A stretch of DNA of 5,423 nt. Origin: JAXHTH01 sp034211115. Lineage in GTDB: Bacteria; Planctomycetota; Phycisphaerae; Phycisphaerales; SM1A02. Shown here one piece after another: positions 1 to 5,423 of this stretch. Made by a program: the position numbers and the translations under genes. The stretch's first letter is position 1; each line of letters starts with the position of its first letter. Below the pieces are notes generated by a model. The model saw only the letters and a program-made list of their open reading frames with translations, was not told where the DNA came from and made no database searches. The stretch is from NCBI GenBank assembly GCA_034211115.1, contig JAXHTH010000093.1:1-5423 (forward strand), given 5' to 3'.

Positions 1-1
1 C

Positions 2-847
2 GGTCTTCAACTCGGGGCCGAGCGGACGGTGGGGTTCTATCAGCCCGGGTTCGTGGATCGGGACCGCGGTCAAATCGACTTTCGCCGGCTCGAGCGGCTG
101 ATTCAGCAGAGGATCCCCGATCCTGATGCGAGGCTGTTTGCCATGCTCGACATCGAGCGCCCCCATCTTCTCTGGCTGCGGGAAGGATCGGGTCGGAACT
201 TCGCGCGGGCGCAGGCGGATCTCATCGCGGCGGTGCGGCTGGGCAAGCGGCTTCGGCCGAACGTGAAGTGGAGCCTGTGGGGCGTGCCGGGGCTTCCCCG
301 CTATCCGCGCGATGCGAGGGGGAAGAAACAGGCGTGGCTTGACGCGTCGCGCGCGGTTCGGGAGGCGGCGATCGCCACGGCGCGGGCGCCCGCCGCCCTC
401 CATGCGGAACTCGACTGGTTCTGCCCCGCGGTCTATGACCACGGGCTCAACGCGCGGCATCATGAGGTGGTCGGGCAGGCGCATCGGGCGTGGGCCCGGG
501 CGGTGGTGCGGCTGGCCGATGACATCGCCGGCGACCGGCCGGTGATCGCGGCGGTGACGCATCGGGTCTTCAATGATACCGAGCCGTACAACCTCGCCGT
601 GCTTCCGGCGGAGGAGCTGATCTCCGACCAGATCGTCATCGGGGCCGAGGAGGGCGATGGCGTGATCTTCTGGAACGGCGATCACTACTACTGGAACGAG
701 GAGCAATCGCTGCAGGAGCACCAGCCCGCCGAGTTCGCGACGGTGCGGACCGAGGCGGACTTCTGGCGTCACGCGAACCGCATTCATCAACGGGCGATCA
801 AGGCCATGGTGGAGACGGTGAAGGTGACGTCGCCGCGGCGGCGTTGA
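2..847 (+). CDS. Probable TIM-barrel glycoside hydrolase, hyaluronidase (GH56)-like; 5' end missing
   Basis: The frame is open to the left edge, so the start lies outside the window; 281 residues and a TGA stop are visible. The GTG at 29 is internal-looking and unlikely to be the start. Seen, numbering from the first visible codon: a GFYQPGF strand (11-17), a helix ending in RIPDPDARL, a strand FAMLDIERP with acidic pair D50/E52, a helix followed by RPNVKWSLWGVP (85-96), LDWFCPAVYD (138-147), and near the end GDGVIFWNGDHYYW (218-231). In GH56 hyaluronidases the same order occurs: a short Tyr strand, a D-x-E catalytic pair after an IP-containing loop, a K/R-RP..W strand, a P-x-VY strand and a GxDGFIIWG-type strand. 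From this I infer a retained TIM barrel with D50/E52 as catalytic candidates. Any signal peptide would be upstream of the window. It converges with ugd across 50 bases that hold no clear terminator. Another TIM-barrel hydrolase family, or an enzyme on a different glycan, remains possible. Confidence 0.6.
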   Translation, partial: GLQLGAERTVGFYQPGFVDRDRGQIDFRRLERLIQQRIPDPDARLFAMLDIERPHLLWLREGSGRNFARAQADLIAAVRLGKRLRPNVKWSLWGVPGLPRYPRDARGKKQAWLDASRAVREAAIATARAPAALHAELDWFCPAVYDHGLNARHHEVVGQAHRAWARAVVRLADDIAGDRPVIAAVTHRVFNDTEPYNLAVLPAEELISDQIVIGAEEGDGVIFWNGDHYYWNEEQSLQEHQPAEFATVRTEADFWRHANRIHQRAIKAMVETVKVTSPRRR

Positions 848-897
848 GCGGCCGGGCGGGCGGTTCCCTCACGCGGAAGGCGCCGCGCGGGGGCTCG

Positions 898-2241
898 TCA
901 GGTCGGCGGCGCCCCGGCGGCCGTGGGCGCCCGGCCCACCGAGTGGTACTCGAAGCCGAGTTCGGCCATCTGGCGCGGGCGATAGATGTTCCGCCCGTCG
1001 AAGATGGCCCTGCCCTTCAGCCGTCGGGCGATCTCCTCGAAGTCCGGCTGGCGGAACTCGCTCCACTCGGTGCAGATGATGAGGCCGTCACAGCCGTCGA
1101 GGGCGGCGTACATGTCCTCGAACGTCACGGCCTCGGGCAGCGCGCCGCGCAGGTTGTTCGTCGCCACGGGATCGAAGGCGTGCACGCGGGCGCCCGATTC
1201 CAGCGCCCACCGGATCAGGGTGATGGACGGGGCCTCGCGGATGTCGTCGGTTTCGGGTTTAAAGGCGATGCCCCAGACGGCGAGGGTCTTTCCGGTGAGA
1301 TCGCCCCGGAAGTGGTTGACCACCTTGCGCCAGAAATAGGCGCGCTGATCCTGATTGACGGCGTGGACGGCGGCGTTGAGCTTGCAGTCGAACCCGACGC
1401 TTCGCCCCATGCCGACCACGGCCAGCGTGTCCTTGGGAAAGCACGAGCCGCCGTAGCCGAGGCCGGGATGGAAGAACTCCTTGCCGATGCGGCGATCGGC
1501 GCACATCCCCAGCCGCACGGAGGCGACATCGGCCCCGAAGTGCTCGCAGAGATTGGCCATCTCGTTGATGAAGCTGATCTTGCAGGCGAGCATGGCGTTG
1601 GAGGCGTACTTGACCATCTCCGCGGAAACGACGTCCATCACGAGGATGGGATTCCCCTGGCGGACGAACGGCTCGTAGAGCTCGCGGAGCATCTGCCCGG
1701 CGGCTTCGTCCTCCACGCCGCAGACGATGCGATCGGGTTTCATGAAGTCGTTCACCGCCGCCCCTTCCTTGAGGAACTCGGGATTGTCGGCGATGTAGAA
1801 CGGCGCGCTGGTGCGGGCGCGGATCAGTTCGCGCACGCGATGGGAGGCCCCGACGGGAACGGTGGACTTGACCACCACCAGCTTGGGCTCCTGGTCCGGT
1901 CCCAGCCGATCGAGGGCCTCGGCGATGTCCTCGGCCACGCGAAGGACATGTTTCAGGTCGGCTGAGCCGTCCTCGTCGGCGGGGGTGCCCACGCAGATGA
2001 AGATGGCCTGGGCGTCGCGATAGGCCTCTTCCCTGTCGGTGGTGAACCGGAGCCGCCCCGCCGCGGCGCTGCGCTTGATCATCTCCGACAGCCCCGGTTC
2101 GTAAATGGGTGATTCGCCGCGCTTCAGCCGGGCGATCTTCTCTTCATCCACATCCAGGCATGTCACGCGGTTGCCCGTGGTGGCGAAGCAGGCCCCGGTG
2201 ACAAGGCCCACGTACCCGGTGCCGACCATGGTCAGTCTCAT
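898..2241 (-). CDS. ugd: UDP-glucose 6-dehydrogenase
   Basis: It catalyses the NAD-dependent two-step oxidation of UDP-glucose to UDP-glucuronate in the cytoplasm, supplying glucuronate and derived sugars for exopolysaccharide, capsule or LPS-type glycans. The 447-residue protein is the usual length and has all three domains. The N-terminal Rossmann fold shows GTGYVG (7-12) and the acidic LDVD strand end (29-32). NPEFLKEG lies at 153-160, and the central helix carries K211 and N215. The catalytic loop GYGGSCFPKD has nucleophile C267 with D271 four residues on, as in characterised enzymes. The C-terminal UDP-binding part has GIAFKPETDDIRE (324-336) and ends in YHSVGR plus a short Ala/Pro tail. 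The ATG at 2241 is preceded by AGAAGGA with a 10-base spacing; M5 is a less likely start. The gene follows the alkyltransferase gene by 109 bases in the same direction, and its 3' end faces the hydrolase gene. No broken or missing residues are seen. Confidence 0.97.
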   Translation of the reverse strand: MRLTMVGTGYVGLVTGACFATTGNRVTCLDVDEEKIARLKRGESPIYEPGLSEMIKRSAAAGRLRFTTDREEAYRDAQAIFICVGTPADEDGSADLKHVLRVAEDIAEALDRLGPDQEPKLVVVKSTVPVGASHRVRELIRARTSAPFYIADNPEFLKEGAAVNDFMKPDRIVCGVEDEAAGQMLRELYEPFVRQGNPILVMDVVSAEMVKYASNAMLACKISFINEMANLCEHFGADVASVRLGMCADRRIGKEFFHPGLGYGGSCFPKDTLAVVGMGRSVGFDCKLNAAVHAVNQDQRAYFWRKVVNHFRGDLTGKTLAVWGIAFKPETDDIREAPSITLIRWALESGARVHAFDPVATNNLRGALPEAVTFEDMYAALDGCDGLIICTEWSEFRQPDFEEIARRLKGRAIFDGRNIYRPRQMAELGFEYHSVGRAPTAAGAPPT

Positions 2242-2280
2242 AACCTGTCAGTCCTTCTCGTTCTGGGGCGCGGCGATCCG

Positions 2281-2302
2281 CCGGCTCGGCCCGGCGAGCC
2301 GG
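2281..2302. other. Perfect GC-rich hairpin in the spacer upstream of ugd
   Basis: CCGGCTCG (2281-2288) and CGAGCCGG (2295-2302) form a perfect 8-bp stem around the 6-base loop GCCCGG. Flanking GATCC (2275-2279) and GGATC (2301-2305) allow an alternative longer pairing with a three-base bulge. It lies in the 109-base gap between the alkyltransferase stop and the ugd start. No T-run follows on either strand, so it is not a canonical intrinsic terminator. It could be a terminator or attenuator lacking a U-tract, an element of the ugd 5' leader, or chance in very GC-rich DNA. Confidence 0.35.
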
Positions 2303-2350
2303 ATCGCGCCGCCGCGTCGGGCGATACTACCCCCGACCGGCCGCGGTGGT

Positions 2351-2923
2351 TCATCTCGCGCCCGTTTCGTCGAACAATACCGCGCCGTCGGACGGTCGGC
2401 CAGCGCGGGCGGCCTCCGGCGGTTCGCCGTCGGTGAGCGCGCCCTCGAAGGCGAGGAGACGGCGCTTGAGGGTGAGGGCGTCGCCGGTCGGGTCGGTGCT
2501 GCCGCCGAATCCGCCCAGGCGCCCGTCGGCGCCGATCACGCGATGGCAGGGGATGATGATGCCCAGCGGGTTGCGGCGCATGGCCTGCCCGGCGGCGCGG
2601 GCGGCGCCGGCGCCCGCCCCGGCCATCGCCGCGAGCTGGGCGTAGGTGCGCACCTCGCCGCGCGCGATCCGCCGCGCGGCCTCCCAGCAGGCGCGGAAGA
2701 ACGGCGGGCCGTCCGGGGTGGGAACGCAGGCAAACTCGACCGCCTGCCCGGCAAAGTACTGCGCAAACAGCCCGGCCAACTCCGGGCGCAGGGTCTCGTC
2801 GCGCCGCCCGCGTTTCAGCCGGCGGTCACCGGGCCCGGAAACGAAGGTCGTGCCGAGGCGGCCGTCGTCTTCCTCGATGATCGCGAACGGCTCGATCGGG
2901 GTGTCCAACAGGCGATATCGCAT
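2351..2923 (-). CDS. ogt: Methylated-DNA--protein-cysteine methyltransferase (O6-alkylguanine-DNA alkyltransferase)
   Basis: This suicide repair protein transfers alkyl groups from O6-alkylguanine (and O4-alkylthymine) in DNA to its own cysteine. It has 190 residues: a short N-terminal domain (about 1-70), then the C-terminal DNA-binding and active-site domain with GEVRTYAQLA (89-98), the recognition helix with the arginine finger R109, the asparagine hinge N118, and PCHRVIG (125-131) with acceptor C126. R109 to C126 is 17 residues, as in human MGMT. After the active site comes LGGFGG, then a stretch about 7 residues longer than in human MGMT or E. coli Ogt before LLAFEG (E160), then a roughly 27-residue tail with no recognised motif. 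The open frame extends 74 codons upstream, but that part is Arg/Ser-rich, overlaps the membrane-protein gene and is a shadow; the ATG at 2923 has GGAAGG nine bases away. It sits 49 bases after the membrane-protein gene. The symbol follows the Ogt-like short form without an Ada domain. Confidence 0.95.
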   Translation of the reverse strand: MRYRLLDTPIEPFAIIEEDDGRLGTTFVSGPGDRRLKRGRRDETLRPELAGLFAQYFAGQAVEFACVPTPDGPPFFRACWEAARRIARGEVRTYAQLAAMAGAGAGAARAAGQAMRRNPLGIIIPCHRVIGADGRLGGFGGSTDPTGDALTLKRRLLAFEGALTDGEPPEAARAGRPSDGAVLFDETGAR

Positions 2924-2932
2924 GGCGGGGCG

Positions 2933-2938
2933 CCTTCC
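2933..2938 (-). promoter_or_regulatory. Ribosome binding site that fixes the alkyltransferase start
   Basis: GGAAGG on the minus strand lies nine bases before the ATG at 2923. Together with the family N-terminus (MRYRLLDTPI), it supports the 190-residue form over the much longer open frame that runs into the upstream gene. Confidence 0.6.
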
Positions 2939-2972
2939 GTTTCGAGCTGGACGGCGGCGGTGAGCGATCCGA

Positions 2973-3605
2973 TCAGTCGGGCGGCGGCGGCGCGGGCGCG
3001 GCCGGCGCGCCGGGCGCGGGAAAGGACCGATCCGGCTCGGCGGCACGGCGCTTCTGAAGGGCCACGCCGTGGATGATGTAAAGAAACGCCGCGAGGAGGA
3101 GGGTGATCCCCGCCCCGATGATGAGGATCGTCTTGCGCACGACAAGAGCCTGCGCCACCGTGCCGGGCTGCTTGCCGAAGACGAGGCGATCGCCGGGGGG
3201 AACGTCGGTGTCCGAGGCGAAGTTGACGTTGAAGCAGCGGACGGTGTGCTCGCCCGGCTCGACCACGTTCAGTTCCCACAGCGCCCGACCGCATCGGTCG
3301 CTGAGCATCATCTGGAACGTGTTGTCCTCGGCGGGGATGGTGGGTCGCACCCGCCTGCCGTATGGATCGCGCACGGCCAGCTTCGCGCTTCCGACCTCGG
3401 GCACGGCGATGTTCGACTCGTAATAGACGAGCATTTCGCCGGCGGGCAGATCGACGGTCTGGTCGCGGCCGATCGCCGCCCGCTGCCCGGTCCGGGCCCA
3501 CTGTTCCAGCCAGAGCTGGCCGAGGAGAAGCGTCACCGCCCCGCCGAGCAGGACGACGATCAGCGCCAGCACGCTCCACCTGGTGATCGATGACTGCCGA
3601 GCCAT
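2973..3605 (-). CDS. Two-TM-segment membrane protein with an extracytoplasmic domain, family unknown
   Basis: I do not recognise this 210-residue protein. Residues 1-10 carry two arginines, followed by a hydrophobic segment at about 11-33, a mainly beta-like soluble region at about 40-157, and a second hydrophobic segment at about 158-179 (ILIIGAGITLLLAAFLYII). A basic patch (QKRR) and a Pro/Ala-rich tail ending in PAPPPPD complete it. The positive charges predict both termini in the cytoplasm and the 120-residue middle outside. That middle holds two cysteines (C105, C124) that could form a disulfide, and the recognisable strings YYESNIAVPE, LAVRDPYGRRV and VEPGEHTVRCFNV, which read like stacked beta strands. 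No catalytic motif is visible. The ATG at 3605 has GAGGGAG seven bases before it. It lies 30 bases after the exported EEP gene and 49 before the alkyltransferase gene, so it is probably co-transcribed with both; a role in the envelope is inferred from topology only. Confidence 0.85.
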   Translation of the reverse strand: MARQSSITRWSVLALIVVLLGGAVTLLLGQLWLEQWARTGQRAAIGRDQTVDLPAGEMLVYYESNIAVPEVGSAKLAVRDPYGRRVRPTIPAEDNTFQMMLSDRCGRALWELNVVEPGEHTVRCFNVNFASDTDVPPGDRLVFGKQPGTVAQALVVRKTILIIGAGITLLLAAFLYIIHGVALQKRRAAEPDRSFPAPGAPAAPAPPPPD

Positions 3606-3635
3606 GCCGCGACTCCCTCGATGAAAAGGCCGCCG

Positions 3636-5234
3636 TCAGTGTACCCGCTTCTCCTCGCGCCCGGGCTCGGGGAGGGCCGAATCAAGCCGATGCAGATCGA
3701 CCACGATGGGGAGGTGATCGGAGATGGCGGTGTCCGCGGCGCGCAGGCCGTGATGCTCCAGCCATCGCGGCGCCAGGTCGCGTCCATCGAGGACGAAGGC
3801 CCGCGCCGGCTCGAACGCCGTCCCGTCATAGAGGGCGAAATCGAGCCGGCCGGGCACGAACGGCTCGCGCGGATCCCGCCACGTCGCGTTCGATCGCCCG
3901 TCAAGCGGCATGGGCTCGGCGACGGCGAGGCGCGGCCCGGCGCCGGCGACGCGGCCGGCGAGAATGTCCAGCGGCGTGCGGGATCCGACGAGGTTCATGT
4001 CGCCGGCGATGAGGATGCCGTCAAAACGCGTTGCGCGCAGCGCTTCACGCAGCGCCGCGCGGATCGCCTTCGCCTCGCCGATCCGCGTCCGATCCGATTC
4101 ATCGCCGATCCGGCCGCAGCACTTGAGATGCACCGACATCACCAGCACGCGGCGGTCATTGTCATGCACGATCGACCCGGCCGTGCGCAGGAACCACCCC
4201 TCGACGGCGTGGTGGGGGATGGGCTCGATATGCTCATTGCTGGATATCGGCAGGCGGGTGGCGATCGCGCAGCGCAGATCGCCTCCTCCGGCGCCGAACA
4301 TGACCGCCCACGGCTGAGCGTTCGGCTCGTCGCCATCCTCTTCGTTCATCGCATCGAGCAGGTGGGCGACCTCGTCGACGTTGCCCTCTTCGCCAAGTTC
4401 CTGGATACAGATGATGTCCGGCTGGACGGCACGGAGGATGCGGAGGGCGGCATCGCGCTGCTTGAGCAGGGCGCCGCGCTGAAGGTTCCAGGTCATCAGC
4501 CGAAGATCGGTCCCGGGCGCGCGGGCGAGCGGATCGTCCGGTTGCTGTTCATCGCGCACGGGCCGCGGCGGGGCGAAGGGCGTGAGCCGGTGGGTGAACG
4601 CGTCGGTCTCATCGAGCACCGCGCCCGCCCGGTCCACCAGCACGAGCCTGGCGGTGAAGTGATCGCCTGTCAGGAAAGGCGGCGTGTTCGGCAGATCCGC
4701 GCCGCGCTCGATGCGCAGCTCGACGAATCGGCCGGCGTAGGTGGGGGCGAGGGCGAGGCCGATGTCGTAGGGGGTGAGCGGGGGGCGCATCTCATCGTCC
4801 GGATCGCCCTCGTAGGTCGTCGACTCCAGCCCGACGCCCATCCCGGGCCTGTTGCGCGCTCCCGGCCCCCCTTCCGGCGGCGGGGGCGGCGGGGTGAGAG
4901 AGATGATGACATCGACGCCGGGCAGGCCATACATCGTCCGGCCGGTGGCCGGATCGCCATCGCTGTCGAGCAGGAGCCTGGCGCAGCCGTCGAGGCGCTG
5001 GATGTTGAGCTTCCGTCCCTCGCCGAGATCGAGAAGCACATGAACGAGGTCGCTCTCATCGGCGATGCGGACGGCGCGGAAATCGACCTCCGCCCGGGGG
5101 GCATCGGCCTCGTCGACGACCGCGGCGGGGACGGACGTCCAGTCGTCGAAGCGGCCGTCGAGGACGATCGGCGGCGAGTTTGCCGCCTCGCAGCCGAGGG
5201 GCAGGAACAGCAACGTCAGCAGCAGGGCGCGCAT
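3636..5234 (-). CDS. Exported endonuclease/exonuclease/phosphatase-family protein with N-terminal CBM9-like domain
   Basis: The 532-residue protein starts with a short signal peptide (MRALLLTLLFLPLGCEA). C15 could be lipidated, but proline at -3 departs from the normal lipobox, so cleavage after A17 or A18 is an alternative. Residues about 22-218 look like a CBM9-like beta-sandwich: IVLDGRFDDW (23-32), LLLDSDGDPATGR (87-99), a Pro-rich loop with six consecutive prolines (115-120), and a VELRIER strand (171-177). After a linker comes an EEP (DNase I-like) domain, about 243-515: MTWNLQR (N250), DIICIQELGE (E279), MSVHLKC (H369), AGDMNL (D412, N414), GRLDFALY (D465) and ISDHLPIVVD (D506/H507). 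All metal and catalytic positions of this fold appear present, so a Mg-dependent phosphodiesterase or phosphatase active outside the cytoplasm is expected; the substrate (nucleic acid, phospholipid, sugar phosphate) cannot be read from sequence. The ATG at 5234 has GAGGA nine bases before it. It is probably first in the minus-strand unit. Confidence 0.93.
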   Translation of the reverse strand: MRALLLTLLFLPLGCEAANSPPIVLDGRFDDWTSVPAAVVDEADAPRAEVDFRAVRIADESDLVHVLLDLGEGRKLNIQRLDGCARLLLDSDGDPATGRTMYGLPGVDVIISLTPPPPPPEGGPGARNRPGMGVGLESTTYEGDPDDEMRPPLTPYDIGLALAPTYAGRFVELRIERGADLPNTPPFLTGDHFTARLVLVDRAGAVLDETDAFTHRLTPFAPPRPVRDEQQPDDPLARAPGTDLRLMTWNLQRGALLKQRDAALRILRAVQPDIICIQELGEEGNVDEVAHLLDAMNEEDGDEPNAQPWAVMFGAGGGDLRCAIATRLPISSNEHIEPIPHHAVEGWFLRTAGSIVHDNDRRVLVMSVHLKCCGRIGDESDRTRIGEAKAIRAALREALRATRFDGILIAGDMNLVGSRTPLDILAGRVAGAGPRLAVAEPMPLDGRSNATWRDPREPFVPGRLDFALYDGTAFEPARAFVLDGRDLAPRWLEHHGLRAADTAISDHLPIVVDLHRLDSALPEPGREEKRVH

Positions 5235-5272
5235 TGTGGCAGATCCTCGCGTCGCGTGGGGAATGGGGTGGT
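5235..5272. promoter_or_regulatory. Short divergent intergenic region
   Basis: Only 38 bases separate the ATG of the minus-strand EEP gene from the first possible ATG of the plus-strand zinc-ribbon gene. Promoters for both directions must lie here or inside the opposing coding starts. TATGGT at 5272-5277 (plus) and TACCAT (minus strand, 5273-5278) overlap and each match TATAAT at four of six places, but neither has a recognisable -35 at normal spacing. The position of the control region is inferred from gene layout; no specific promoter is claimed. Confidence 0.3.
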
Positions 5273-5423
5273 ATGGTAGCGGATCCTGAGGGCCTGCCCG
5301 TGGCCGATGATGATCATCAACCCGCTGCCGCCCGCTGCCCGCGCTGCGGGTATGACCTGCGCGGAGTCGTGGCGACGTGGGCCGATCGCTGCCCGCTGGA
5401 GGGCGTGTGCAGCGAATGCGGGC
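5273..5423 (+). CDS. Zinc-ribbon protein with CxxCGYDLRG motif, 3' end missing
   Basis: Fifty codons are visible before the right edge. After a 21-residue acidic/Ala leader comes CPRCGYDLRG (22-31), then C40 and CSECG (46-50). C22/C25 and C46/C49 make two CxxC knuckles expected to hold one zinc; C40 is an extra cysteine. The CGYDLRG...CxECG ribbon is, from family knowledge, common at the N-terminus of planctomycete proteins of mostly unknown function, many of which continue into membrane segments; the remainder here is outside the window. The start is uncertain: ATG at 5273 has only a poor GGGG-type site, whereas GTG at 5300 has GAGGG seven bases upstream and would give MADDDHQ as N-terminus. 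The gene diverges from the EEP gene, so they may share a control region. Confidence 0.75.
   Translation, partial: MVADPEGLPVADDDHQPAAARCPRCGYDLRGVVATWADRCPLEGVCSECG
5288..5292 (+). promoter_or_regulatory. Possible ribosome binding site favouring the GTG start at 5300
   Basis: GAGGG sits seven bases before the in-frame GTG at 5300. This is better than what precedes ATG 5273, so the zinc-ribbon protein may be nine residues shorter and the divergent spacer 65 rather than 38 bases. Confidence 0.4.
5308..5319. repeat. 12-bp perfect palindrome at the start of the zinc-ribbon gene
   Basis: TGATGATCATCA reads the same on both strands. It lies within or just after the start region of the zinc-ribbon gene and encodes part of its Asp-Asp-Asp-His run. 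Its AT-rich character stands out from the surroundings and its position would suit an operator, but it may only reflect repeated GAT codons. Confidence 0.3.

Noticed and set aside
831..840. The palindrome CGCCGCGGCG at the end of the hydrolase gene.
   Set aside because: It has no loop, lies within coding sequence and is expected by chance in DNA this GC-rich.
848..897. A possible bidirectional terminator between the convergent hydrolase and ugd genes.
   Set aside because: The 50 bases contain short GC palindromes such as CCGCGCGG, but no stem with a usable loop and no T-run on either strand.
844..1965. A 373-codon plus-strand open frame overlapping the hydrolase stop and antisense to ugd.
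   Set aside because: It lies entirely opposite intact ugd apart from the first 54 bases, has a low-complexity composition and no recognisable motif.
2105..3076. A 323-codon plus-strand open frame spanning the ugd start, the spacer and the alkyltransferase gene.
   Set aside because: It crosses three unrelated minus-strand gene segments and encodes Gly/Ala/Arg-rich sequence with no family signal.
2924..3145. A 74-codon N-terminal extension of the alkyltransferase frame.
   Set aside because: It is Arg/Ser/Pro-rich, overlaps the C-terminus of the membrane-protein gene, and the internal ATG has both a good ribosome binding site and the family's usual N-terminus.
3621..5279. A 552-codon plus-strand open frame antisense to the EEP gene.
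   Set aside because: The minus-strand frame has a signal peptide and complete EEP motifs. The antisense translation is Arg/Gly/Ala/Asp-rich without any domain, as expected from GC-rich codons read backwards.
1..5423. CRISPR arrays, tRNA or rRNA genes, insertion sequences and attachment sites.
   Set aside because: No regularly spaced repeats, cloverleaf sequences, transposase motifs or paired terminal repeats were seen on reading both strands.

Overview
The window is a GC-rich bacterial chromosomal segment with dense coding. The best clue to its owner is the gene entering at the right edge. Its product begins with a Cys-rich ribbon carrying CPRCGYDLRG followed by a CSECG half, a combination I know mainly from Planctomycetota, especially Phycisphaerae-like bacteria. 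The assignment is an inference from that motif, the base composition and the domain mix; no rRNA or other marker gene is present.

Layout from left to right: (1) the 3' part of a plus-strand gene (2-847) for a probable TIM-barrel glycoside hydrolase whose strand order and motifs resemble the hyaluronidase (GH56) fold; (2) a convergent minus-strand UDP-glucose 6-dehydrogenase, ugd (898-2241); (3) a 109-base spacer with a perfect 8-bp GC-rich hairpin but no U-tract; (4) a minus-strand methylated-DNA--protein-cysteine methyltransferase (2351-2923); (5) a minus-strand two-TM-segment membrane protein of unknown family (2973-3605); (6) a minus-strand exported protein joining an N-terminal CBM9-like beta domain to a C-terminal endonuclease/exonuclease/phosphatase (EEP) domain (3636-5234); (7) a 38-base divergent spacer; (8) the 5' end of the plus-strand zinc-ribbon gene (5273 to the edge).

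The three genes 3636-5234, 2973-3605 and 2351-2923 are co-oriented with gaps of 30 and 49 bases. Each has a Shine-Dalgarno-like sequence 7-9 bases before its ATG, so they probably form one transcription unit starting in or near the divergent spacer. ugd follows in the same direction after the 109-base gap and may be the last gene of that unit or have its own promoter. Two products of the unit act in or beyond the inner membrane and one repairs DNA in the cytoplasm, so co-transcription does not imply a single pathway. Ugd makes UDP-glucuronate for envelope or exopolysaccharide synthesis. The neighbouring hydrolase-like gene could act on a glucuronate-containing glycan, but that link is speculative.

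All protein-coding capacity is explained by these six genes. The other long open frames, including one of 552 codons opposite the EEP gene, are antisense shadows of GC-rich codons. I see no RNA genes, mobile elements, CRISPR array or convincing new system. The most unusual items are the exported CBM9-like/EEP fusion, the unassigned membrane protein beside it, and an alkyltransferase with an enlarged active-site loop.
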